From positions 21,385-85,384 of the forward strand of contig CAZGWH010000002.1 of NCBI GenBank assembly GCA_964529325.1: a stretch of 64,000 nt of DNA. Reading direction: 5' to 3'. Shown one piece after another: positions 35,628 to 44,670 of the stretch. The translations under genes were made by a program, and so were the position numbers. Numbering within the stretch: position 1 is the stretch's first letter; the number at the start of each line of letters is the position of its first letter. The stretch is from GCA-2689995 sp964529325. Lineage in GTDB: Bacteria; Fidelibacterota; Marinisomatia; SCGC-AAA003-L08; GCA-2689995. Below the pieces are notes generated by a model. The model saw nothing but the letters and a program-made list of their open reading frames with translations, was not told the DNA's origin and made no database searches.

Positions 35628-37349
35628 ATGAATTATAATTGGGAAATAAAAAAAACTTCAGAAGATTCTCTTAAACAGATTATTGATGAATTTAAATTAC
35701 CTAAATCAATAGCTACAATTATGGCTCAAAGAGGAATTATAAATCGTGAAAATTCACGAAATTTCTTTTATCCAGATTTGAATAGTCTGCATGATCCATT
35801 TTTGATGCTAGGGATGGAAAAATCCGTAATTTATATTCAGAAATTAATTGAAGAGAAAAAGACAATTCTTCTTTTTGGCGATTATGATGTAGATGGCACC
35901 ACTGGAACTTCTACGATGTTTCTATTTTTTAAATCTTTAGGTGTTGATGTTCATTATTATATTCCAAATCGAATGAATGAGGGCTATGGATTATCAAATA
36001 AAGGAATTGATTTTGCCGTTGATATTGGAGCTAAATTATTAATTACCTGTGATTGTGGAATTACAGCCGTTGATAAGGTCGATTATGCTAATTCAAAAGG
36101 ATTAAATATCATAATTACTGATCACCATAAACAGAGTGAAATATTACCTAATGCATTTTCAATAATAAATCCAAACCAAAATAATTGTAATTACCCATTT
36201 AAAGGATTATGTGGTGCTGGAGTTGCATTAAAATTAATTTTAGCGATTTGTAGGAAAATAGGAATACCTGATGAGAAAGCTCTAAAATATACTGATTTAG
36301 TTACATTGGGAATTGCAGCAGATATTGTTCCTATGATTGATGAAAATAGAATTATTGCAAATGATGGTATTCGAAGAATTGAATTAAAAGAAAATATCGG
36401 GATTAATGCATTATTGAATTCTGGTGGGTTAAATGGCAAAGAAATTACAATTGGCCGACTTGTATTTTGGGTATCACCTAAAATAAATGCAGCGGGTAGG
36501 CTTGGAGATGCAGGTAGAGCAGTAAAATTAATGACAACATCGAATCCAATATTAGCAAAAAGAATTGCAGATGATTTAGAAAAAGAAAATAAAAAAAGAC
36601 AGGAAATAACAATTAATACTGTTGAGAATTGTTTATTTCAAGTACAATCAAATTCAAATATTGATAATGAACATGCAGTTATTTTATTTAAAGAAGGTTG
36701 GCATCATGGTGTTGTTGGTATCGTTGCATCAAAAATAAAAGAAAATTTTAATAAACCAACAATAATAATTAGTTTGGATGAGACTGGCATTGGACGGGCA
36801 TCGTGCAGAAGTATTCCAGGGTTTGATATTCATTCAGCATTGAGTAAATGCTCAGAATTTTTAGTTGGTTTTGGTGGACATCCAATGGCCGCAGGTTTTT
36901 CAATTGAAAAAAAGAATATTGAGCCATTTTATAAGGCATTTCAAAAAAAAGCATTAGAGTTAATTAAATCTGAACAATTAATCCCGAGAATTAAAATAGA
37001 TTATTCGTTAGATATTAGTGAAATAAATTCAAGATTTTTAAAATTTTTAAAGTCGATGGCACCTTATGGGCCAAGAAACATGCGTCCAAAATTTTTATCA
37101 AGAAAAGTAAATTTAAAAGGAATGCCTCGATTAATTGGAAAAAAAAATGATACCCTGAAATTTTCAATACAAGATAATAAATCTGTGTATGATGCAATAG
37201 GTTTTAATTTAGTTGAGAAATATGAATATTTATTATCAGGAGAACCTGTAGATTTGGTTTTTGAAATAGGTGAAAATGAATGGAATGGAAAAAAATCTAT
37301 TCAATTAGAGATAAAAGATATTAAACCAAAGGAGCAAATTAATGTATAG
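35628..37349 (+). CDS. recJ: Single-stranded-DNA-specific exonuclease RecJ
   Basis: 573 residues. DHH-family motifs: 'LLFGDYDVDGTTGTSTMF' (motif I), 'LITCDCGIT' (II), 'IITDHHKQ' (III, DHH) and 'GIAADIVPM' (IV), plus DHHA1 with 'LVGFGGHPMAAGFSIE'. It is a 5'-3' ssDNA exonuclease used in recombination and mismatch repair. Length is typical. It overlaps fabH by 8 bp. Confidence 0.95.
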   Translation: MNYNWEIKKTSEDSLKQIIDEFKLPKSIATIMAQRGIINRENSRNFFYPDLNSLHDPFLMLGMEKSVIYIQKLIEEKKTILLFGDYDVDGTTGTSTMFLFFKSLGVDVHYYIPNRMNEGYGLSNKGIDFAVDIGAKLLITCDCGITAVDKVDYANSKGLNIIITDHHKQSEILPNAFSIINPNQNNCNYPFKGLCGAGVALKLILAICRKIGIPDEKALKYTDLVTLGIAADIVPMIDENRIIANDGIRRIELKENIGINALLNSGGLNGKEITIGRLVFWVSPKINAAGRLGDAGRAVKLMTTSNPILAKRIADDLEKENKKRQEITINTVENCLFQVQSNSNIDNEHAVILFKEGWHHGVVGIVASKIKENFNKPTIIISLDETGIGRASCRSIPGFDIHSALSKCSEFLVGFGGHPMAAGFSIEKKNIEPFYKAFQKKALELIKSEQLIPRIKIDYSLDISEINSRFLKFLKSMAPYGPRNMRPKFLSRKVNLKGMPRLIGKKNDTLKFSIQDNKSVYDAIGFNLVEKYEYLLSGEPVDLVFEIGENEWNGKKSIQLEIKDIKPKEQINV

Positions 37350-38334
37350 AGCATATATTTCTGGAATTGGACATTATTTACCTGAAAATATTGTTACGAA
37401 TGATGATTTAACTAAAATAATGGATACTTCTGATGAATGGATTGTTGAAAGAACAGGTATAAAACAAAGACATTATATTACTGGAAATCAAGGTCCTTCA
37501 GATTTAGCTATTTCTGCAACTGAAGATGCTTTGAAAATGGCAGGATTAACTGTTGATGATATTGATTTAATTATTTTTGCAACTTCAACACCTGATTATT
37601 ATGCACCAGGATCAGGATGTTTATTACAGGAAAAAATGGGTTTTAATACAATTGGTGCATTGGATATAAGAGTTCAATGCTCCGGTTTTGTATATGGATT
37701 ATCAATTGCAGAACAATATATTAAAACGGGCTCTGCAAAACATATATTATTAGTTGGAGCTGAAGTTCAATCTACAGCTATGGATATGACTACAAAAGGG
37801 AGAGATACTGCTGTTATTTTTGCTGATGGTGCTGGTGCAGTAATACTTTCAGCAACAGAAGAAGATAAAGGGATATTATCAACTCATATACATTCAGAAG
37901 GAAAATATGCAAAGGAACTTTGGGTTGAAAGCCCTTCAAGTAAAGTGAATCCTAGAATAACTCCTAAAATTATAGATGATGGTAAACATTTATTATTTAT
38001 GAATGGTAGAGAAGTATTTAAAAATGCTGTAAAACGGTTTCCTGAGGTTATAATAGAAGCGATGGATGCAAATGGGTTAACAATAGATGATATTGATGTA
38101 TTAGTACCGCATCAAGCAAATATTAGGATTACAGAATTTGTTGCAAAAAAATTAGGAATGCCAATGAATAAAATAATATCTAATATTCATCGTGTTGGAA
38201 ATACAACAGCTGCTTCAATTCCAATTGCATTAAGTGAAGCGGTTAATCAAGGAAAAATTAAAAAAGGACAAAATATTATATTAGCAGCGTTTGGCTCTGG
38301 TTTTGCTTGGGCGTCAGCAGCAATAAAATGGTAA
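37342..38334 (+). CDS. fabH: 3-oxoacyl-ACP synthase III
   Basis: 330 residues. The catalytic triad is C113 ('DIRVQCSGFVYGL'), H257 ('VLVPHQANIRI') and N287 ('GNTTAASIPIAL'). 'DEWIVERTGIKQRHYI' is also conserved. It primes fatty-acid synthesis from an acyl-CoA and malonyl-ACP. Downstream (3 bp) is an acyl-CoA dehydrogenase, so the pair may deal with short or branched acyl-CoA primers; this is inference. Confidence 0.94.
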   Translation: MYRAYISGIGHYLPENIVTNDDLTKIMDTSDEWIVERTGIKQRHYITGNQGPSDLAISATEDALKMAGLTVDDIDLIIFATSTPDYYAPGSGCLLQEKMGFNTIGALDIRVQCSGFVYGLSIAEQYIKTGSAKHILLVGAEVQSTAMDMTTKGRDTAVIFADGAGAVILSATEEDKGILSTHIHSEGKYAKELWVESPSSKVNPRITPKIIDDGKHLLFMNGREVFKNAVKRFPEVIIEAMDANGLTIDDIDVLVPHQANIRITEFVAKKLGMPMNKIISNIHRVGNTTAASIPIALSEAVNQGKIKKGQNIILAAFGSGFAWASAAIKW

Positions 38335-38337
38335 ATT

Positions 38338-39498
38338 ATGGATAAATTATATTTTAATGAAGAGCATCAAATGCTCAGAGAAATGGTTCGTGAATTTGCT
38401 CAAAATGAAGTAAAACCAATTGCTAAACAAATTGATAAATCGGGTGAGTTTCCGAGCGAATCTGTTAAAAAAATGGGCGATTTAGGTTTAATGGGAATTC
38501 CATGGCCTGAAGCATATGGTGGAACTGGTATGGATTTAAGAGCATTAGTAATCGCTATTGAAGAAATAGGGAAAGTTTGTTGTTCAACTGCTGCTACTAT
38601 GATGGCTCATACTTCATTAGGTACAGGTGGTATTTATTATTTTGGAACAGAAGATCAAAAGAAAAAATATATGCCTGAATTAGCATCTGGGCGTATGATT
38701 GGCGCATTTGGATTAACCGAACCAAACGCTGGAAGTGATGCAGGTAATACACAAACAACTGCTACATTAGATGGAAATGAGTTTGTAATCAATGGGCAAA
38801 AAGTATTTTGTACAAATGCAGGTTATGCAGGTTTAATTACTTTTACAGCGCAATATATTGAAAATGGTGAAAATAAAGGTATTGGAGCATTCTTTGTTGA
38901 AAGTGGAACAGATGGATTAAATTTAAGTCCTCCAGAGAAAAAAATGGGATGGAAAGCTTCTGATACTCGCTCTATATATTTTGAAGACATGAGGATACCA
39001 AAAGAAAACATTATTGGTTCACCTGAAAGTGGATTTAAACAATTTTTAAATACGCTAACTTCTGGACGAATTACAATTGGTGCATTAAGTATTGGAACGG
39101 CTATGGGTGGATATGAAGCGGCATTAAATTATTCATGCGAGCGGTCTGCATTTGGAAAGCAAATTTCGAAATTTCAAGGGGTTAGTTTTAAACTAGCTGA
39201 TATGGCTACAAGAATAGAAGCTTCTAAACATCTTGTATATCATGCTGCTTATTTAAAAGATAAAGGCGAGTCTGTAATAAAAGAAGCTGCAATGGCTAAA
39301 TTATTTTCAAGTGAATCTGCTATGCAAATTACAACGGATGCTATTCAATTACATGGTGGTTATGGTTATATACATGAATATGATGTAGAACGATTTTTTA
39401 GAGATGCTAAAATTCTAGAAATTGGTGAAGGAACAAGTGAGATTCAACGAATAATAATTTCTCGAGAAATATTAAAATCATTACAAAAAACTGCGTGA
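38338..39498 (+). CDS. Acyl-CoA dehydrogenase
   Basis: 386 residues, standard length for a short/medium/branched-chain acyl-CoA dehydrogenase. 'FGLTEPNAGSDAGNTQTTA' and 'GYGYIHEYDVERFFRDAKILEIGEGTSEIQRIIISREIL' (FAD and catalytic glutamate region) are present. It oxidises an acyl-CoA, passing electrons to ETF. Chain-length specificity is not readable. The stop TGA overlaps the GTG start of ybeY. Confidence 0.93.
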   Translation: MDKLYFNEEHQMLREMVREFAQNEVKPIAKQIDKSGEFPSESVKKMGDLGLMGIPWPEAYGGTGMDLRALVIAIEEIGKVCCSTAATMMAHTSLGTGGIYYFGTEDQKKKYMPELASGRMIGAFGLTEPNAGSDAGNTQTTATLDGNEFVINGQKVFCTNAGYAGLITFTAQYIENGENKGIGAFFVESGTDGLNLSPPEKKMGWKASDTRSIYFEDMRIPKENIIGSPESGFKQFLNTLTSGRITIGALSIGTAMGGYEAALNYSCERSAFGKQISKFQGVSFKLADMATRIEASKHLVYHAAYLKDKGESVIKEAAMAKLFSSESAMQITTDAIQLHGGYGYIHEYDVERFFRDAKILEIGEGTSEIQRIIISREILKSLQKTA

Positions 39499-39932
39499 TT
39501 AAAGTAGAAATTTCAGAAGATTACGATCCGCTACCTAATTTTAAATATAATAATATTAGTAATTGCGTAAATACATTATTAAATGATTATCAAATAGAAA
39601 ATGGATATATCAATTTTATTATTGTTAATGATGATACATTGCGTAAAATGAAAAAAAAATATTTTGATATGGATGTTTTTACAGATGTAATGGCATTTAA
39701 TTTAGAAGAAGAAAATGAACAGCTTGATGGCGAAATTTATATTAGCTGGGAACGAATTGTTGAAAATGCAAAAACATTAAAATTAGATGTCGATGATGAG
39801 TTTAAAAGAATATTAATCCATGGTGTATTGCATTTAATAGGATTTGATGATCAAACCAAAAAAGAAAAATCTGAAATGACGATCTTAGAGAATTTGTATA
39901 TTTCAAAATTCAATATGGCATTTTACTCTTGA
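39495..39932 (+). CDS. ybeY: Endoribonuclease YbeY (16S rRNA maturation)
   Basis: 145 residues from a GTG start that overlaps the previous stop (GTGA). The metal motif reads 'HGVLHLIGFDD': H109 and H113 are kept, but the third ligand of the canonical HGxLHLxGYDH is Asp119 instead of His, a substitution I recall from other FCB YbeY proteins. 'TDVMAFNL' matches the conserved 'TDVLSFP' region. YbeY acts in 16S rRNA 3' processing and ribosome quality control. Confidence 0.88.
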   Translation: MIKVEISEDYDPLPNFKYNNISNCVNTLLNDYQIENGYINFIIVNDDTLRKMKKKYFDMDVFTDVMAFNLEEENEQLDGEIYISWERIVENAKTLKLDVDDEFKRILIHGVLHLIGFDDQTKKEKSEMTILENLYISKFNMAFYS

Positions 39933-41185
39933 TTTATTATTTTATTTTATTTACTATTTTATTAATTTTATCAGGAATATTTTCGGGTTCTGAAACTGCA
40001 TTATTTCAAATAAAGACACACCGCAAGGATATCACCGAAGATATTTTGAAATTATTAGAAAATCCAAGAAAATTATTAATTTCGATTTTAACAGGGAATA
40101 CAATAATCAATGTTGTTATTGCATCATTAGCAGCAATGATTACATCAAAATTTGCTGAAGATAATGGCTATTCAACTTCTATAATATTATTATTAGATAT
40201 TGGTGTTGTTACCGTAATTGTTCTTTTATTTGGAGAAATTCTACCTAAATTATTTGCAAATAAAAATGGATTGAAATTTGCTCAAATTTTTCATTTTCCA
40301 TTAAAAATGATGTCCACTTTAATATCTCCAATTGTTTCAATTTTATATGCAATCACAAATGGTTTAGTTAAAATTTTACCGATTAAAAAAGAAAAAATAT
40401 TTGATACTGAAGAAGAATTAATTTTATTAACAGAATTAGGTGAGGAAGAGGGAACATTACAGGCTGAAGAATCTGAAATGATACAATCCATATTTGAATT
40501 TCATGAAAAAAATGTACATGAAATTATGACACCTCGAGTTGATATGATTGCCCTATCATCCAAAGCCTCATTAGATGAAGTAATGGATGTGATAAAGGAT
40601 AAACAATATTCTAAAATTCCAATTTATAAAAAAAATATTGATGATATAAAAGGGGTATTATTTGCAAAAGATATTTTACCCTATTTAACAGGTTCACGGC
40701 CTCAAATTAATTTAAGTAGAATTTCACGGCAACCTTATTTTGTCCCCGAAAATAAAAATATTGATGAATTATTAAAAGATTTCAGAGCAAGAAAAACAAA
40801 TATTGCAATTGTTGTTGATGAATGGGGGGGCACAGAAGGAATCATTACTTTAGAAGATATTGTTGAGGAAGTTTTGGGCGAAATCAGAGACCCTTATGAT
40901 AATGAAGAATCTCAAGTTAAAAAAATTGATGATGATAATTTTGTAGCAGAAGGTAAAATTTCAATATATGATTTAGAAGAAGAGACTGAGTTGGAATTTC
41001 CTGAAAATAGAGATTATGATACACTTGGTGGTTTCATTTTTACGCTTCATGGAAATATTCCAAACAGTGGTCAACAATTTGAATATAATTCATATTTATT
41101 TACAATTAAAGAAATGGATGGGCATCGAATTGAAAAAGTGCTTATTGAAAAAATGTTAATTTCAGTAAATGAGATAAGTAAATAA
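39929..41185 (+). CDS. CNNM/CorC-type transporter (DUF21, CBS pair, CorC/HlyC domain)
   Basis: 418 residues starting at a TTG that overlaps the ybeY stop by 4 bases. DUF21 membrane domain with four helices ('SGIFSGSETALFQI' start), two CBS domains ('MTPRVDMIALSS', 'IAIVVDEWGGTEGIITLEDIVEEVLGEI') and a C-terminal CorC/HlyC domain. Family members export or regulate Mg2+ or Co2+; the old name hemolysin C is misleading. Gene order ybeY-corC is common in many bacteria. Confidence 0.9.
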   Translation: MIYYFILFTILLILSGIFSGSETALFQIKTHRKDITEDILKLLENPRKLLISILTGNTIINVVIASLAAMITSKFAEDNGYSTSIILLLDIGVVTVIVLLFGEILPKLFANKNGLKFAQIFHFPLKMMSTLISPIVSILYAITNGLVKILPIKKEKIFDTEEELILLTELGEEEGTLQAEESEMIQSIFEFHEKNVHEIMTPRVDMIALSSKASLDEVMDVIKDKQYSKIPIYKKNIDDIKGVLFAKDILPYLTGSRPQINLSRISRQPYFVPENKNIDELLKDFRARKTNIAIVVDEWGGTEGIITLEDIVEEVLGEIRDPYDNEESQVKKIDDDNFVAEGKISIYDLEEETELEFPENRDYDTLGGFIFTLHGNIPNSGQQFEYNSYLFTIKEMDGHRIEKVLIEKMLISVNEISK

Positions 41186-41189
41186 TTAA

Positions 41190-41942
41190 ATGAAAAAAGA
41201 ATTAAAAGAGTTATATGATACTATTAAAATTCTTCGTGCACCAAATGGTTGTATCTGGGATAATAAACAAACTTCCAATTCATTAATACCATATTTACTA
41301 GAAGAAGTGTATGAAATAATTGAAGCAATTGAAAATGAAAATGAAAATGAAATAAAAGAAGAATTAGGCGATTTACTTTTACATTTAATATTTCAAGCTC
41401 AAATTTATGAAGAAAAGAATATTTTCAGTTTTACAGAAGTAATTGAACAAATTAATGCTAAATTAAAAAATAGGCATCCCGAACTTTTTGGAATAAAATC
41501 AAGTAATATTGGTTTGACTTGGGAAGAAAAAAAACAAATTGAGAAAAAAAGAGATAAATATTTAGATGGTGTTCCAATATCGTTGCCTGCATTAACTCGA
41601 GCGTCTCGAATACAAGAAAAAGCATCACAAGTAGGTTTTGATTGGAAAGAAATTAATCCTGTTTGGGATAAAGTAAATGAAGAAATTAATGAGTTGAAAT
41701 TAGCGATTGAACAAAAAAATGAAAAAAATATTTCTGAAGAATTTGGGGATGTATTATTTTCTTTTGTGAATTTAGCTCGGTTTTTAAAAATTCAACCTGA
41801 AACTTCATTAAAAGGCACAATAAATAAATTTGAAAATCGATTTCATTTTATTGAAACTGAGTTAGCGAAGAGAAATATTAAATTATCTAATGCTTCTTTG
41901 GAAGAAATGGATGAAATTTGGAATAAATCGAAAAAGAATTGA
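41190..41942 (+). CDS. mazG: Nucleoside triphosphate pyrophosphohydrolase MazG
   Basis: 250 residues. Tandem all-alpha MazG domains: 'CIWDNKQTSNSLIPYLLEEVYEIIEAI', 'ELGDLLLHLIFQAQI', then 'FGDVLFSFVNLARFL' in the second. The EExxE-type metal site is intact in the first copy. It hydrolyses (d)NTPs to monophosphates, a house-cleaning role. Confidence 0.93.
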   Translation: MKKELKELYDTIKILRAPNGCIWDNKQTSNSLIPYLLEEVYEIIEAIENENENEIKEELGDLLLHLIFQAQIYEEKNIFSFTEVIEQINAKLKNRHPELFGIKSSNIGLTWEEKKQIEKKRDKYLDGVPISLPALTRASRIQEKASQVGFDWKEINPVWDKVNEEINELKLAIEQKNEKNISEEFGDVLFSFVNLARFLKIQPETSLKGTINKFENRFHFIETELAKRNIKLSNASLEEMDEIWNKSKKN

Positions 41943-42014
41943 TAAACTGTTTTTTCTTTAAATTGAATATATATTAAAATTGGGGATGTTTACGGAGGCC
42001 TTTTTACTCATTCT

Positions 42015-44639
42015 GTGAGAAATTTTTTAAAAATATTAACTTTATTTACTGTTTTTTGGATTTCATGCAATAATCCGGTGGTAGAAGAAAAGGATATTTC
42101 TCCCCCTGAAAATATTTTTGTAACAATAGATAAAGATAACCCTGTTGATCAAATTGTAAATATTTTTTGTACGGCCACAGATAATGTTGGAATTCAAGAA
42201 GTCCAGCTTTGGATTAATTCAGACCATTATCAAAATATGGTAGATAGTGAAATCCCATATTCTTTTGCATTAAATACATCTGAAAATAATGAAAATGGAG
42301 AACCATATTTTGAAGAAGGGATTATTTATAATATTCAATTAAAAGTAATTGATGTGAATGGAAATGTTACATTTAGTGAACCACCCATTCAAATTGAAGT
42401 TGATAATTCTAATTCAGCCCCGATTCAACCAAATATTACTGAAGTTTCTTATTCTAATGGAAAAAATACAATTAGGTGGGAAAAAAATATAGAGGGTGAT
42501 TTTAAGGAGTATATATTAAAAAAACGAAATAACTCAAATTCATCTACATGGATTACTATTCTTCAAACAACGAATCAAAATACAATTTATTATGAAGATT
42601 ACGATATTGACCCATTTAATAGTGTTGAATACATATTAAGGGTAAATGATATTTTTGGTTATTCTTCAATAAGTGATATTGAATCTTCTTTAATTGAAGG
42701 TTCACCTTTACCAGTAGATGTAATAGATATATATTATAGTATTGAAGAATTAACGATATCTTGGGAAATATCAACAGCAAATGATTTTAAGAGCTATACA
42801 ATTTTACATTCATTTTTTAATGTAGGTCCATTTGATACAATAGCTGAATACTTTAATAAAAATATCCAATCACATGCGATAAATTTTGATATTGCAAATG
42901 GATTTACACCTATTGTAGAAAATTGGTTTAAAGTAATGGTTACGGATACATTTGAATTATCAGTTATCGGAAATTCTATGGCAAATGAAATTGACCCTGC
43001 ACCTCAACCTGTTTCAATTGACTCTGTTTTTTATAGTACTCAAAACATGTTATTATATTGGGATTTATCTGTTGAAAATGATGTAGTTGCTTATGAATTA
43101 ATTAAAAATGGAACAGAACAATATGCATTTGTTAATGATTTTTCTACAAATTATATTTATGTTGAATCGCCAGATTTATCTGAACCCATTTATTTTGATA
43201 TAATTACATGGGATTATTGGGGACAATCCACTGCAAATAATCAAGGATTTGAAATAATAAATCATGCTCCTATAACACCTGAAATTTTAAATATTCAATT
43301 TGACCCTTCAATTCTTGAAATTAAATGGAATAAAAATAATGAATTTGATTTTGAATATTATACCATTTATCATTCTAATTTTTCAAATATTGAAACTGCA
43401 AATATTGTTCAAGAAATAACAAATAATATGGATACAGTTTTAACTTTACCAACAACAAACTATGGATTTGAAAACGAAAATTATTTTTGGATAGAAGTGA
43501 CTGATTATTGGAATAAAACATCACTAAGTTCGGTTTCAAATTTATTTGAATATCAAGGTTATGAAACTCCTGAACATATTAATTTATATTCACCTTATTT
43601 TCCACAGGATGGATTATTTCAATTGAAATGGTCTCAAAGTGATAATGAAGACTTTAGCCATTACACTGTGATGAGAGCAAATAATATTGAAATGAACAAC
43701 GCTGTAGAAATTATAAAATATGGCGAAGGGGATCAACTTGGTTACACACAGACTGAATCACAATATTTTAATATGGATGTTAATGAAACAGATAATTATT
43801 ATCAATTATTAATTACGGATGATTATGGTATGTTTGCGTCAAGTAATGTTGTTAGAATTTGGTTGGATGAATCTGAATGGTTATCAATTAGCCCTGGAGA
43901 ATTTACTTATGGAGCACAAGATCAATCAGTGGAAATTTCATATTTATATGAAGTACAAAAATATCCAGTTACAAATGTCCAATATATTAAATATTTAAGA
44001 GAGAATTTAGATAATATTAATTTAATTGAAGAGGGTAATAATTGGAATATTAATGGGATATTTAATCATGAAACGGAAGGATTTATGCCTGGAGAAGTAA
44101 GAGATTATTTTTCTTTTGAAAATAGCCAACTATCGTATGATGGAAATGATTTTGTTGTGAATTCAGGATTTGAAAATCATCCTATTACAGGAGTTTCCTG
44201 GTTTGGAAGTTTTGAATATGCTGAATATGAAAATGCGAGATTACCAAATGATCAAGAGTGGGAAAAAGTGGCTAGAGGAAATTTAGGGTTTAATTATCCA
44301 TGGTCAACTAATATTGAAGATGATGTTATATATGAATTAAATGCAAATTTTAGCGGTAGTAATGACCCATGGGATAATTTATATAAAGCAACAACTCCAG
44401 TGGGTTATTATAATGGTTTGAATGGAACATTAAATAGTCCTTCATATTATGGTGTATATGATTTGGCAGGGAATATTAGAGAATGGACATCAACATATAA
44501 TGGGAGTGGTTTTTATTTTATTAAAGGTGGTGCATTTAATATGTTAGTTTCAAGTGTTGAACATAAATCGTGGGAACATGAAGAATTAGAACCTCATATA
44601 AGTCGATATAATTTAGGGTTAAGATGTATAAGGGATTAA
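42015..44639 (+). CDS. Lipoprotein with FN3-like repeats and C-terminal formylglycine-generating-enzyme-like domain
   Basis: 874 residues from a GTG start; the only GGAGG (about 41994) is too far upstream to set it, so initiation is uncertain. A lipobox, 'TVFWISC', ends the signal peptide. Residues about 30-610 are four or five Ig/FN3-like modules with the repeated pattern 'W....DF.SYTI.HS'. From about 622 the sulfatase-modifying/FGE-sulfatase fold is recognisable: 'SPGEFTYGAQ', 'KYPVTNVQYIKYL', 'HPITGVSWFGSFEYAEYENARLPNDQEWEKVARG', 'GVYDLAGNIREWTSTYNG' and 'LGLRCIRD'. Many such domains in FCB surface proteins are not true FGEs; the catalytic Cys pair is not obvious here. It shares architecture with the gene at 54601. 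Confidence 0.8.
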   Translation: MRNFLKILTLFTVFWISCNNPVVEEKDISPPENIFVTIDKDNPVDQIVNIFCTATDNVGIQEVQLWINSDHYQNMVDSEIPYSFALNTSENNENGEPYFEEGIIYNIQLKVIDVNGNVTFSEPPIQIEVDNSNSAPIQPNITEVSYSNGKNTIRWEKNIEGDFKEYILKKRNNSNSSTWITILQTTNQNTIYYEDYDIDPFNSVEYILRVNDIFGYSSISDIESSLIEGSPLPVDVIDIYYSIEELTISWEISTANDFKSYTILHSFFNVGPFDTIAEYFNKNIQSHAINFDIANGFTPIVENWFKVMVTDTFELSVIGNSMANEIDPAPQPVSIDSVFYSTQNMLLYWDLSVENDVVAYELIKNGTEQYAFVNDFSTNYIYVESPDLSEPIYFDIITWDYWGQSTANNQGFEIINHAPITPEILNIQFDPSILEIKWNKNNEFDFEYYTIYHSNFSNIETANIVQEITNNMDTVLTLPTTNYGFENENYFWIEVTDYWNKTSLSSVSNLFEYQGYETPEHINLYSPYFPQDGLFQLKWSQSDNEDFSHYTVMRANNIEMNNAVEIIKYGEGDQLGYTQTESQYFNMDVNETDNYYQLLITDDYGMFASSNVVRIWLDESEWLSISPGEFTYGAQDQSVEISYLYEVQKYPVTNVQYIKYLRENLDNINLIEEGNNWNINGIFNHETEGFMPGEVRDYFSFENSQLSYDGNDFVVNSGFENHPITGVSWFGSFEYAEYENARLPNDQEWEKVARGNLGFNYPWSTNIEDDVIYELNANFSGSNDPWDNLYKATTPVGYYNGLNGTLNSPSYYGVYDLAGNIREWTSTYNGSGFYFIKGGAFNMLVSSVEHKSWEHEELEPHISRYNLGLRCIRD

Positions 44640-44670
44640 ATTTATTTTTAAATAACAAAAGGAGAAAGTA

